The notes below the pieces were generated by a model. That model was given only the letters and a program-made list of their open reading frames with translations, did not search any database and was not told where the DNA came from. A program made the position numbers and the translations under genes. Below are positions 46,803-59,570 of a stretch of 64,000 bases of DNA, piece after piece. Position 1 is the stretch's first letter. Every line of letters starts with the position of its first letter. Origin of the DNA: Mortierella sp. BCC40632 (Eukaryota; Mortierellomycota; Mortierellomycetes; Mortierellales; Mortierellaceae). The DNA lies in NCBI GenBank assembly GCA_011634665.1, contig WAEK01000003.1:1-64000 (forward strand), given 5' to 3'.

Positions 46803-49800
46803 ATGACCGATCGTCGAGACTACAGCTCCGGTGGAGAGCAGCGATACGCCTCCAGAGGTTCCTCTTACCGACCCCAGTATCGTCTCTACGACCACTACTC
46901 ACCTGATTCTTATCCAGCCCGTCATCAAGGTCGCTATAGGTGGAGAGATCGTTCTAGAGAAAGGAACTGGGACAGGAATAGAAGCAGAAGTAAAGACAGA
47001 AGTGGAGGCTGGAGTAGAGATAGGAACACCGACAAGGACAGAGAAAGAAACTACCAGGGTAGAAACAGGGACCAAGGATGGGGACGCATCTACAACGATC
47101 AAAGGGCGTTTGATCTCTCTGGAAATGTCGATCGGTTTATACAGAGCCGACGGGAGTCTCCTCAGAGGCGGTCACCATCGCCACCGAAACGATCATCCAC
47201 TATTGTTCAGGCAGCAGAAGATACTGCCTCTTCGCCTTCATCATCACAACATCCTTCTATGATATCCTCATCTTCCTATCCAACTACCACTAGGACCCAT
47301 ACTCGATTCTCGACCGAGGCTAATAGCAACACCAGGAGCTCTGAAGAGTTTAGTAGCTCAAAAGGCCTCGTCACAAAGGACATCTCACAGCAACAACAGA
47401 CAAATATGACAGCTATGAACAATCCCGAACAACCAAGAAAAGGCAGGGAAATGGAGCAGACCCAGTCCATGCATCATATTCCTGAGCTTGATTGCGGAGA
47501 ATTAAGCAATATCTCTTTATCACAGTCCACGGAAATGAATGGCTCATTGTCAAAAAATCTTGGGTCACAGCTTGATACTGATCCCTTCACCAACTCTCAA
47601 GAGTCCAACTTCTCCTTTGACACACGATTCATGCCTCCTTTGACACCAGAACGGGATTCGAGATGTTGGACACCGGATGCTTTTAATATGTCTTCCTCGC
47701 CCTCGGTGAAGCGGCCATCCCAGAGCATTGAGGAAGGGCCAACTACGCCCAAGAAGTACATGCGAGGCGCGGGAACTAGCCCGGAACACTCACCAACGTC
47801 TTATCTAGGACAGCCTAGCATAGACCCGTTTAATCAGACCTTTAATGGCTGTGACGACTTATCGAAACCATTAGCAGCAGCGGCGCCGTCTTTTGCTTGT
47901 CACCAGGATCAGTCGCCGCAGCTGATATCTACCTACAGACGCCTTTTGCCGCCGCCCAATTCTAGTTGCGCTCTAGCATCACCTAATGGAAAGACTACAG
48001 CTCGAATGGCAACCAACAATTTAGACCTATCTAGCAGCTTTGATCATTCTTTTTCGGATTCTTCTCAGGATTGTGTCAACCTTGTGTCGCCTCCCAGGGA
48101 ACGAAACGAAGGAGCAATCATTTCAAGGTTGAGCAAAGCACTTACCCCTGTAATCAAAGAGCTGCCAACTTCAGTGTCGAGCAGTCGTCATGGATACACA
48201 CAGATTACAGATGCTTCCACCACCGTGCATGTCCGAGAAGCATCGCGTGCTAGCCTACCTACCTCCACTTATTCAACAGCTGCTGTGTCTGGGCGTATGA
48301 GTGCGATGAAAGCCAAGGACAACTTGAGATCGAACAAAAGTCTAGGAAGCATAACCAATAATTCCACGCCGATCAACGATGATTTTGACCACAGGGTCGA
48401 TTCGAATCCTGACCCAAATCAAGACGAAAAAGGTCTCTTTCAGCAAACAACACAGGACATTCTCGAGGTCCAGATCCTGGATGACGGGAATTACGTTGAC
48501 GATGACAGCGATTCTTTGCCATCTATGAGTCAAGGTCTAGAATCTCTTAAGACAAAAAACACTGGATCCATCGTAGAACTGACTCCTTCTACCCCGGTCG
48601 CACCTTTGTCCGAGTTGCTTCACTTTGACGAAATTTCGGACTCGGGTTCGGATTCGACTCAGAAACCGACACTATCGAAATTGTTACGCCGAAAAAAGTA
48701 CGATTCAGAACCTAAAGAGGCACTGTCGAGCCAACAACCTCCCAAGTCAAAAGCGCCTGTGGTCTTCAAGGACAAACAATCTGGCTCTTCTGAATCGGCG
48801 GACAAAATTCTAGGCAATACACAAGAGGATGACGATGACTTTCAGAGTACGAAAGCACATGTGAGAGCCAATGCGCCGTCAAAATCGAACGAGAAATCGC
48901 AGGCTGAGACGAATCAAACCCTAAGGCAACATTCGTCAGGCTCAAAACCCGATACAAAGAGAGAGAGTGCACAAAAGAAAGAACGAGATCGTGATTGGGA
49001 TCAGAGGCAAGGGTGTGAGTCAGATCGGACGAGTCGATTTGAAAAAGATCAGCAAAAGAGCGACGAAAAGTTTCTAGGCATCTTTGGGCGCAATGTGGAT
49101 AAAAAGGCCATTGTTCAACGAGTGAAGACTCAATCGGAACAGGATGAGAAGAGAGACCAGCGTCTTCGAAAGGAGCGGTTATTAAAATCGACAGAAGGCA
49201 TTAATCGCTCGAAGAGTACACCTGAAGGAGAGCCTACCGCCGAAGTGAGTGACAAAGCAAAAGCAAAGGGCAAGAGTGGATTAAAAAGCAAAGAGGCAAG
49301 AAAAGACGAAGATGATTCATACCCGAAGGACGCTAAGCCGTCAACACAGGCTCAATCTTCAACGGAGATGCAGCGGTCAAAGAAGAAGAAGAAAAATGTG
49401 GATAGGAAGCTGGAGGATGAGAATGAGAAGGAGCAACCGAGAGAACGATCAGTGTCGAGGCAGCCAGTACATATGAATAGCTCAGATCAAGAGACTCAAG
49501 AAAAGGCCTCAAAGGCCTCTGCCAGAAGTTCTAACCACAAGAGCAAGCCAATCGTCAAAAGACCGGTATCAAAGACCAACAACGGTTACTCTGGAAATGA
49601 TTCGGACGATTTTCTATCACCCACTCGTACCCCCAACCGTGGTTCTGGCGTGAGTTCGACTATGGATAATCCAACCTTGACCCCAACCAAGGCTAGACGA
49701 GGCCTTTCAGTGACTGCTCCGGGTCGTACACAGAAGCGGGCTTCTCATTTGGAATCTCCCTTGACTCGAACTAGCTCTACTGGGACTTTAATGGAGACAA

Positions 49801-51710
49801 CACCTTCCAAGGACACTAATGCCAACATTTCTCAACAGGAACATAGTCCTTTTGATGCATTGACTCTTGGGAGGAGCACTCCACAACATCTCCGTCGTAA
49901 ACACCACAAACCAACTGTGAGCCAGGAGACAAGCTCTAGTTCCAGCGATGAAATGAGCGAGCTATTGAAATCGCCTAGTAATCGAGGGAAGACTGCCTTG
50001 GGACCCTTCAAACTTGAGCTCCGTGCAGGAGACAAGGTGTCATCCCCTACACCCAAGTCAAAAACGCTCAAGAAGCATAGGAATGATGGCTTAAAATCAC
50101 CATTGTCTGCAGCAGCGACTACACCTTCTAAACCTGAGGCTAAGGATAAGGGCAAGGGCAAGGGCAAGGGTGTATCGAGGACCAAGCAGAGTGACTCTCC
50201 CAGCTCTAGTAAAGAATTCAGGCTGCCATCTCCTAGCAAACTCAGGCCTCCTTCGTTCTTTTCCGAGATGAGCCTGCTGCTCGCAGAGGAGGATATTCCA
50301 CCTCCTGGTAAGTCTCTTTTTTCTTTTCTTTTCTATCCCCTCCCTTGAGACTGAGCCAAATGCGTCGATACACAGGGTCCTTCTAGGCAAACTAACCATT
50401 CTATTTCATCGCGATTGTTCAAACTGTTTTATAGTGCTCAGCACGGACAAGGATGCAGCGAATCTTTGTCCATATTGTGGAGATCCATTACCTGTCCAAA
50501 GATCCAAGAGACTTGAGGCTGCTTTGATAAAGGCATATGATGCCCTGGCACGAATCCAACAAGAATCCTCCGAAGCGCAGAAACATTATCAGCAACGAGA
50601 AGAGGAGAGAGAGAAAGAAAGAAAAGAGAAAGAGGAGGTCAAGATCCAAGAAGCAACGAAGCGTAATGTCGAACGAAGCGCCACTGGAGAAAGTCCGTCG
50701 AACGTTCAGCGGAAGATCAAGCCCCGACCTCGGAGATTAATACTTCAAAAGGAGCACATTAACAGCAACAAAAGTATTCGTGAAGAACTCTTGGATACAT
50801 ACAAGAGCGATGAGGACGATCCATTTTCAGACTCTGAGGCCGAGATGACACTTACTCGACCTCGGATTTCGCTTTTAGAAAAGTTTGAGCTTTGTCGGAT
50901 TCATATCGCGGAAGAAAGTGTGGTCCCTCAAGGTTTGAAGAAACAATATCCCCTCGAAATTCATTTTGATGGATTAAAAAGTCGAGTACAACGATTGGAA
51001 GTGGATCTCTGGAAGATTATCCACCAAGAATTGCCGAGCGCCTATCGAAGTCGTGCCCTCGAGAATTATCGTCGAATGGGAACGCATCGAGCTCGACATC
51101 CACATGTGTTCTTGGCTGATGTGGATCGATTCACGGTAGGAGGGTTCAAAATTCATTTTTGCATGTCCTGGATGGAGGGAAAGGAAAGGAAAGAATCGCC
51201 TTGACAAGACTCGATACTAACCACTAAATTCTTTTTTTATATCCCTATTTTTTTAAAAAAAAAAAAAAAAAGCCTGGATACTATGGTTCCAAAGGGTCGG
51301 CAGTGTTGTTCGAAATATTGTCTCAAATGTTTCTCGAGAGTCAGCGTTTGACCCCCGAGATGGTGCAACCACAACGACCCGTCGAGTTTATTCAGCAAGT
51401 TTTAATTCCAGAGACAGGTCTCAGACTTATTCGTGAGGACCAGGTGTTGCTTCGAGCAGCTCAAACATCTTCTCGTCGATGGACTCGTGTGGATCGGATA
51501 CCTTATCTTGTTGGGGGTGGTCCGCCAGTACCGGATTCTCAGCTTTCCAGAAGCTATATGGGTCGAGACAGGCTCTTGTTGGACGGAGAAAAATCCATCA
51601 ATATGTGGGACGAGTGGTATTGTACTATGGAGGAGGCTCAAGGGATCATGACGGATAGTGTCGAGTTTGGCAACTATATCCATGATGTTGAGCTCTATCG
51701 TCAAGTGTAG
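46803..51710 (+). CDS. RTC4: RTC4-domain protein (Restriction of telomere capping protein 4 family, 1,547 aa)
   Basis: Three exons join in phase: 46,803-50,307 (donor GTAAGT), 50,435-51,135 (acceptor TTTTATAG, donor GTAGGA) and 51,273-51,710. The C-terminal part carries the RTC4-like domain: a CPYCGDPLPV cysteine motif (about residue 1,180), a predicted coiled segment, then FELCRIHIAEESVVPQGLKK, PLEIHFDGLKSRVQRLEVDL, and after the last splice PGYYGSKGSAVLFEILSQMF and EFIQQVLIPETGLRLIREDQ. The CxxC and CxxH residues are likely metal ligands (inference). The first roughly 1,100 residues are disordered, with an Arg/Ser/Asp-rich start (RSRERNWDRNRSRSKDRSGG) and Lys/Glu-rich and Ser/Thr-Pro stretches, so the protein is several times longer than yeast Rtc4. 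Family members are linked to telomere-cap phenotypes in yeast; the biochemical role is not established. The protein is likely nuclear. Confidence 0.9.
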
Positions 51711-52071
51711 AGTTCTTACTACAATCATTACTTTTTTTTCTCTCTTATTTGCATCACCTCTATCATTCCTTCTCTGTTGATTTCTCCATGAACAATTAAA
51801 TATCCATCCGACCAACTGCGCGTGATTTTTTTTTTTTTTTTTTTTTGTACTGTCAACACAAGTCGGAGCTGATACTTGCACTCTATTGAATCGAGTCACT
51901 TTCTCAACCCCTTCTCTTCCCCTCCATTGCTTCTCTAACGAGTTCGTTTAGGCCAGGGAGGTGTATTTTCATATTTTCGTTCCTACATCGGTCCTTTCGC
52001 TGTGACAAGATTGGCTACGAGTGAAGGTCGGCAAGAAAGTGCGACATGGACATTATAGAAAGAAATAGATT

Positions 52072-52116
<45 letters not shown>

Positions 52117-52309
52117 TTCTAATCAGCACCTACTCTGACCAGATCGAATACAAGACAAAATTGAAGGGTTTACGGCTAGCGAAACATGGGCGAAAGTAAA
52201 ATTTCCTAAACGATCGCAGAGGAGAAAAGGTCAAAGTATATCACCACGAGGTGAAAGGCACGGTCAGGTAAGGGATTCACAAAAAAGAAAAGAGAAAAAA
52301 GGAAAAGAG

Positions 52310-52341
<32 letters not shown>

Positions 52342-53129
52342 CATAATAATAACAATAATAATAGTGAAAGCGAGTCTAGAAATCCATCAAGGATTGATTC
52401 AAAATTAAGATGGGGTTCGTATCGTTTCTCTCTCTCTCTCTCTCTTTTGTTCTTTCTCTCTCTCCCTCCATACATTTCAAATGTGGGTGTTTTGTTTGCC
52501 TCGAGATTTATTGGTGGACATGTTGTGTACCTGTGAGAGATGTTTTTTTTCTTTTTTTTTCTGTTTTTTGGTTTTTTTTTCTGTCGTTGTTGATCTCTGA
52601 GTGTGAATGGATGAAAGTTTAAAATGTGTGTAAGAGAGTGAGAGCGGGAAAAAGGGTGGATAGGGGCAGGAGAGAGGGGGGTGAACAAGGCGGGAAATGA
52701 TAGGTCAAGATGTCTGAAAGGCAAAAGAAAAAAAAAAAAAAAGAAAAAGAAAAAAAAAAAGGTAAAAAAGTAGAGAGAGGATATGAATGAAGAGGGTCAA
52801 AAAAGTAATAGTTGGGACAAAAGATGGCGTGAAAAGAAAAAGATTATTAGCAAAAAAAAAAAAAAAAAAAAATAATGAAACAAATGCTGGCACAGTCAAT
52901 TTGCTCCGCCGCCAAAAAAAAAAAGGAAAAGAAAAACAAACAAACAAATTAATAACCTTCACATTCTTCCCCTCTCCCCCTTCCCCCAATCGTCTTGCTA
53001 ATAAAACACCATCCAATGAATCACACTCAAAGTTACTGCAATCAGGCCCAACACCATGGCCACTCGTCCGTCCGTCCATTGCTCCTCCTCCTCCTCCTCC
53101 TTCTTTACCCTCTCCTCAGATCGTACTAG
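51711..53129. other. Convergent intergenic stretch between RTC4 and the histidine kinase
   Basis: It should contain both 3' untranslated regions. It is rich in poly-A/T (51,827-51,846; 52,311-52,339; 52,727-52,760; 52,853-52,873) and has a GA tract at 52,077-52,113. I see no gene. Confidence 0.65.
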
Positions 53130-56100
53130 TCAATGATCCCCATTTGCTTCCGAAGAGTTGGGTTTTTGAGTCGATTTCTCATGCTGCTCACCACCCTCCA
53201 CTTCTCCTTGGTTGGGCGGCTGCATTCTAGCCGTATCCCCCACCTTCTCGGTCTCCTCTGCTCCTATCGAAGTAGCAATAGAAGGAGGCAAGGGAGATAG
53301 AGGACTAGACAAAGGGTGGGAAATGTCCAAGTACTCTTCATGCGATCCAGATACCGTTTGAATTGACGGTAGCTTGGGTACCGAAAGATTGCGATTCTTT
53401 TTTGGAGTCAGAGTCAACATCTGAGTCAAGGCCGAGGTCGATGCCGAAGTAGAGGTCATGCTCGTGCTCGAGGTTGAAGTAGAAAGAGTAGCACGTGCTG
53501 GATCCGCATCTCCATCGACAGCATCCAGTCGCTTAAACAATTGACTAGGTGACAAGACTCGTTTCACCCTCAGACTAGTCCCACTGTCCAAGGGATGAAC
53601 AGGTGGTGGGGGTGAGGGTTGACACGCTGAACCTTCCCCACTCTCCACTCCTCCCAATGAGCTCCCAGTGTCTCCCAAAGTGACTCCCAAACCCATCCCG
53701 GTCGCTGTCCTCCACTCTCGTTTTGAGAGAGTTGCATACGCATCTGAAGCCCTTCGACCCTGACCCATTCCTTCCAGTAATCCTGAAGGACCTCCAAAGA
53801 CCACAGGGCTAGAGTGTCCAGAACTAGAGGTAGATCCAGTGTTCATATTGGAAGGGAGTCCCGTCATCAATGCCTCACTTTGAGACCTCCGCACTCCAAA
53901 GTGACCCGACCCAATCGGGTCCAAGGTCCGGCGCATGGGTCTCGAAGTCGGCATTGTCGAGGACGATGTAGTGATCGGTGCAGGTGTTAAAACACTTGTC
54001 GATGATAAAACTGGTGTAGCTTCTAGTCGTCCTGACCGTGAACCCATAGTAGCATTCGAGGGTAAAACTGGCGTAGTCGTTTCTGTGGTTGAGGACGAAG
54101 AGCAAGAGGGACTTGTGATCTCTCCTCCACAGCCATGACACTCCAACATGGCAGTACCAGCTTGATTGTTGCCAACAAATTGACCAGTAATCGTAGGATG
54201 GGTAATCGGATTGTTGGTCTCGAGCGTTGTTGTCAAATTGGCGGCACTTGAGTTACAGGAGAGCGACATCAAAGGTGTTCCGAAATGATCCCCGCCATTG
54301 GATTCTTCGCCTGGTACCGTTCTCGAATCCACATCTTCACTGGTGGCGGCTGCTGCCAAGAAAGCAGCATTAGTGGGACAATTGGGTGAGTTGCAACGGT
54401 TGTTGGCGGCGGCTTTAGCCTTGGCCTTGGCCATGGCAGAAGCCAATAGAGCTTCATTCCGGGTTTGGAGAGCACCTGCCAGTCGATGAGCAAGGAACTC
54501 GTCCAAGATGCGTTTCATCTCTAAGAACATGAATGGCTTCGTCATAAAGTCATCCATTCCCGCCTGGAGACAACGTTCCTTGTCTGAGCTCATGGCCGAG
54601 GCTGTCAGTGCGATCACGTAGACATTCTCGTACCTCCTGGACGCGCTCTGGTCTTCTTCAGTCCACTGCGTGTTGGTGAGCATGCTGAGATAGTTTTCGT
54701 CATGGTCATTACCAGACTTGACACCATGTTCGCCAGATGGAGTAGACTCCATGGCAGACACGGCCTCTGCGATCAAATCCTTCTCACCCATTTCTACCAT
54801 TAGGTTAGTGGACGACTTTGTTGAATTAGCGGTCAATCTAGCAAGGGCGGCCCTCAAAAGCCCACGTGTCCTTCGATCCACAATGGTCTTGGTAGTGTCG
54901 ATTCCATCCATGATGGGCATGGCGACATCCATGAGAATTACGTCGAATTCGTAGCCTTCCTCCAGCTTATCGATCACCTCCTTTCCATTCCCAGCCACCT
55001 CAACATCTTCGTATCCGAGTTTCTTGAGAACACCGACGGCAATCGTTTGATTAACTAGAAGTGTGCGAGAAAGCTGAGGGTTAGTTTCAGGCACCTCTTG
55101 ATAAATTCTCGTTCAATCTCACCCAGAATACTCTGAACACTTACCAGGATTGTCCTCTGCCAACAAGATCCGCAGAGGATGCCCATCAATCATCAGAGGC
55201 TGCAGTCGAGATTCCACTACCTTGGCATAGGTTAGTGTATCGCTCTTATAGGGTCCACAGACAGGGGTTCCCGTTACAGGCGAAGCGATTTGTTTCGCAG
55301 ATTCTGTGGCTGCTCCCGTTCCTGTTCCTGTTTCTGCAGAAGTACTTGAACTAAGTTGAGTTCCAGATCCAGGCACCAATGAGGACGCTGGAAGCGAACT
55401 AGATGCGTGTGAGGGTGATGGTAAGAGTTCAATTTCTTCGACTTGACTCTCTTCTCTAATTGCCTCCAGAGCCACCATATCCACGGAACGTCCCCCAGAC
55501 ATTGTCTGTAGCTCATAATACTCTGATCCCTTCAACGCCGGCGAAGAGGGTGCCGTGATCGAAGCATGTGACTCTGTCTCGGGTGTAGGACACACTGTGA
55601 ACGGAATTGTGAACGTGAATCGCGATCTTGTTGAAGGAGGGAAGAGAAAGAAGGTAATCAAAAAGAATGTTAATAACAGCTATTCTCTCTAATTACAAGA
55701 GAAGGGAGAAAGTAAAGTCAGGAGAATTCTTCTGAACTTACCCAACACCTTCCGTGCTCTCAACCCAGATATGACCACCCATCTTTTCGACCAATGAAGC
55801 CGAGATGGCCAGACCGAGCCCCGAACCACCGAACCGACGGCTGACCGAGATATCCACCTGAGAGAACGATCTGAACAACTCGGTGATCTTGTTGGCAGGA
55901 ATACCCACGCCCGTATCCGAAACAGCAAATTCAAGAACTACCATATTATCATCCATTACATTGGGGTCCTCCTCATACAAATCCGGCATCGTTGGGTTCA
56001 TACCCGAAGCAGTAGTGGCCGACGGTGGTGGGAGAGAGGAAAAGGTTGGCATGGATGCTGGATGACTAGGTGTGTGAAGAAGCTGGTACCGACGTGGTTG

Positions 56101-57773
56101 TTGTGAAGGATGCGGTAGGAGTTCTGCAGCATGAGTCGTGATCGGAGACGATACTGCAGATAAGTTGGCCCTCTTTTCACTGGCTGCTTGTCGACGACGA
56201 GCATTAGGATGGGTCATTTGCTTCGATCCATCAGGGTGGCGAGCATCATGCCTAAGCTCAAACGCCACTGGAGACCGATTATCAACTCCGGATATCATTG
56301 GAGACGATGGTAGCGAGTTCTCTGTTGATCCTGCGCCTGCGCCGGTACCTAGGGTTGCTACCCCCGATGTTAAATGCGGATGATAAATGTGTTGGTATCC
56401 ACTCTGAGACGTGGATGTATTGCTGGCATTCTTGGTCGCTGGAGAGGCAGCTGCGCCGACACTAGGACTCGTCCAAGGCTGATGGCCGTTCGGGTTGTGA
56501 ATCGAGACATGGACAGAGACGCGACCTCTTTGCGTAAACTTGAGCGAGTTGGTGCAAAGGTTAATCAAGACCTGCCTCAGTCTCGTAATGTCACCCAGAA
56601 GATGCTCGGGGACATTCGGATCAATACTCCAGAGAAGGGGTAGGTTGTTTGGACTTGTATTGTTCTCCCCTTCCTGATCATCCATCTCGGCAAAGAAGCT
56701 TGCCTCATCCATGTCGTGAGGCCATTCGATAACTGTGATGGTCCTTGATACGTCATGAAGGGGTGTCAACCCTGCCAAGCTTACGGCGTCTATCCAAAGT
56801 AGAGATCATGTCTATGAGTTACTGGGATTGTTTGGTTGAATGGAAAAGCTCCTCCTCAACAAATACCAAGCGGCGGAACAAATCAATCAAATCACTAAAA
56901 TCCACACAGACACACACACACACGCCATGCATCCATAAACTAGTACAACAATTTTGAGCGCAAAAAAAAAAAAAAAAAAAAAAAAAGAGGGAGAGAGAGA
57001 GGGAGAGAGGGAGATAGAGGGAATACCACAAGTTCCACGTGGAACCGCACACAGCACGCACGCCGATACACAAGAAAAAAAATATGCAATGCATGCATTG
57101 CATGCATCTCTCTCTCTCTCTTTTTTTTTGTTTTTCCCTGTTACAAGTCCCAGTCATACACATGCAACTCTCACACACGCACACGCACACAAACCTCACA
57201 CACACCTCTGCGCTAGGAAAATCGAACAAATATTGTTCCAATCCCCAGCATTTGTGTGTGACATTGTGACAAGAGGAGTGAAGGAGGGAAAAAAAAATGC
57301 ATAGTCACTGAAACTCACTTCCCTCCTCCCCTTCTTTCCCTCCTTATGTCGTGCAGTCGACCCGATTTTTTTTTTTTTTTTTTCAACCGCAGCTTACCCT
57401 TCAAACACTTGCGCAGACTGAGAGGACGCCGTTCGAGCAAAAAGGTCACATCTTGATCAATTCTCGAGATGTCCAAAATATCGTTAATGACCTAGGGGAC
57501 AAAAAGGGGAGAAAGTTGGGAGAGATACATGTTAGTATACTGGAGAAGCTTTGCATATATTTCCGGCATCCATAGGAAGAAGAAGATCTTTACCGTCAAC
57601 AAATGTTGTCCACTGGTTCGGATCACCTCAATGTATCCAGTCTGTTCATCGGACAGCCCCGCAGTGTCCAACAAGATATCAGTTACTCCTACAACAGCAT
57701 TCATTGGATTTCTAGAGAGAGAGAAAAAAGAAAAAAAATCAACAGTGTGAGTCAAGAATAAAAAAAAAAAGAA

Positions 57774-57813
<40 letters not shown>

Positions 57814-59570
57814 AAGAGAAAAACTCCTTCCCCCGACCCTTTACCTGATCTCATGTGACATATCCGCCAAGAATTTCGTCTTATTCTTGGCGGTTGATTC
57901 AGCAACATCTCGAGCATAAATCAAATTGGCCTCAGATCTTAACCGGTCCAACTCATTCGCCACTCGACAACCAACTTGTTCAAGCACCATTCTCACGATC
58001 CTTCCATCTTCATGCGTCAGGACCTTGTCATGGATGATCCCAATCACCCCTACAATCTCCCCCTGCGTCGTTTCCAATCGGACTCCGACATAGGCTTCGA
58101 TCGACTCGTCCAAAAGACATTCCGACACTTCATTGTGCTTTTGGGAGAGTTTGGAGTGAATACAGACATTCTTTTGGTGAATTGTGCAGTCGACAAGGTA
58201 TCCCTGAAAGGCATGTGGATGGATATGTGCACTAGATGAGGGGATTTTGGAGGATCAGTCAGTCAATGGTATACAAAAAAAAAGACCTCACCTCCTTCCG
58301 CATAAGATCAAAGATGCGGAAAGTTCAACACAATCTATATTTAAAAAAAAAAAAAAAAAAAAAAAAACACTTACTCGCTCGGCCAACACGAAATGTTGTG
58401 CATCACTCCATCGATCGGTGGGACGACACCTCCAAATTGATCCAGTAAACCCATGTACTCGGTTGGATCCAAATCCTTGAGCTCATCCAAGGTCACCAAT
58501 TGTGAAATAAATGCATACTTGACCCCAAGACTCATCGCCAACTCCTCCACCACTACATCAAAAAACATGTCTCCCTGACAGGTCAACAAACTCGTCGCAA
58601 TAGGCGCCAAATAATAAAAACAAGGATCATCCCAGTCATGGTCAAGTCCAAGTCGTGAGGCCGTCGAAGACAAAAGCGAAGACCATGGCCTTAGGTTGTG
58701 TCCCTCAGTACTGCCATGACCTGAACCATGACCACTATGGCTATTGCCACCATATTGGCCGAGCTGATAATGATCCGTCGTCGGAGTTAACGATGTATGA
58801 TGAATGTCAATCCTATTTTTGTCCGGTGACGAAGATAATGAGACCGAGAGTTGAGCACCTGTGGCGGTAGAAGAGATGGCGGTGGTGGAGATGGAGAGTG
58901 ATCGTGGTCGGTGACCATTCTGGAAACTCGAAATGCCACTAGCGACATTGGTCGTGAACCCTTCCAGATGAGAGAGTGCCAAAAGGTGTCCCAAAGAGTT
59001 GGACCGAATTGAGGAAGATGGTCGCCCAGCGTTGGTCCCGAGTGAAATGGCGGCGAGGGCTGAAAAGGAAGACGAGGAAGGTGAGGAAGAAGAGGAATGC
59101 TCGTGTTCAGGAACAGGAATCGGTAGAGGCATACTGGTGCTTCGACCTGTCAGGTAAGGTGGAACGGCAGACGGGAAGCGAGAGAGCGCTGTCGTGGCCA
59201 GAAATGAACTTGAAGGAATGGAGGAGAAAGAAGGGGTGAACGCACTTGCGTTGCTAAACTTGGCGTCTGTTGTTGCTGTTGCTGCTGTTGCTGATGCTGT
59301 TGCTGTTGCTGTCATGGTCGTCAGGGTGGTGTCGGGGGCGAGCTGAGAGGCCGAGGCCAAAGCAGAGTCCTGGGTAGGACTAACGAGCGATGGGTTGACC
59401 GAGGGAAGCGAGGTTACGGAGGTGGAAGAAGTGGAAGGAGCGAGGAGAGAGACTTCCTTCGATGGTGCTGTCGAGGACGGTGAAGGTGCTGCTGCAGATG
59501 CAGAGGCTGCAGCTGCAGAGAGCGCAGGCGGTGTGGTTACGAGAGCAGAGACAGAACCTTGAGAAGACAT
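53130..59570 (-). CDS. Hybrid histidine kinase, GAF-HisKA-HATPase-receiver (1,749 aa, probably longer)
   Basis: Two-component sensor that autophosphorylates a His and passes phosphate to its own receiver Asp, feeding a phosphorelay (family knowledge). Exons joined in phase: 58,375-59,570; 57,845-58,231; 57,594-57,711; 57,398-57,491; 55,742-56,789; 55,145-55,626; 53,130-55,054. Residues below count from ATG 59,570. A Ser/Ala/Thr-rich leader is followed by a GAF-like region (about 310-480; [33 protein letters not shown]). The H-box is [18 protein letters not shown] with His525, the N-box [13 protein letters not shown] with Asn679, and the G1 and G2 boxes are SDTGVGIP and [10 protein letters not shown]. 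The receiver has the acidic pair in LLAEDNP, Asp1151 in [20 protein letters not shown], and the Lys in DDFMTKPF. All catalytic residues are present, so it should be active. A good acceptor at 59,636, upstream of this ATG, suggests that further 5' coding sequence exists. Confidence 0.92.
56790..57397 (-). other. Long intron of the histidine kinase gene (608 bp)
   Basis: It is five to six times longer than the other introns of this gene. It lies between LSLRKCLK and [14 protein letters not shown], which are expected to be adjacent in the dimerisation and ATPase linker, so no exon is missing. It holds a poly-A tract, CT and CA repeats and a perfect 20-bp palindrome at 57,084-57,103. Confidence 0.7.
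57084..57103. repeat. Perfect 20-bp palindrome
   Basis: ATGCAATGCATGCATTGCAT is its own reverse complement. It lies within the 608-bp intron of the histidine kinase gene, next to CT and CA repeats. It contains nested ATGCAT and TGCA motifs. Confidence 0.95.

Noticed and set aside
46831..47262. 143-aa frame overlapping the RTC4 start in another phase
   Set aside because: It is the shadow of the Arg/Ser-rich N-terminus; the long frame continues into the RTC4 domain.
58281..58332. A 43-nt mini-exon in the kinase gene with an in-frame TGA (looked like a possible selenocysteine codon)
   Set aside because: Phases matched, but the simpler acceptor at 58,232 (CATCTAG/TGCAC) joins exon 1 to the GAF continuation in frame without any stop.
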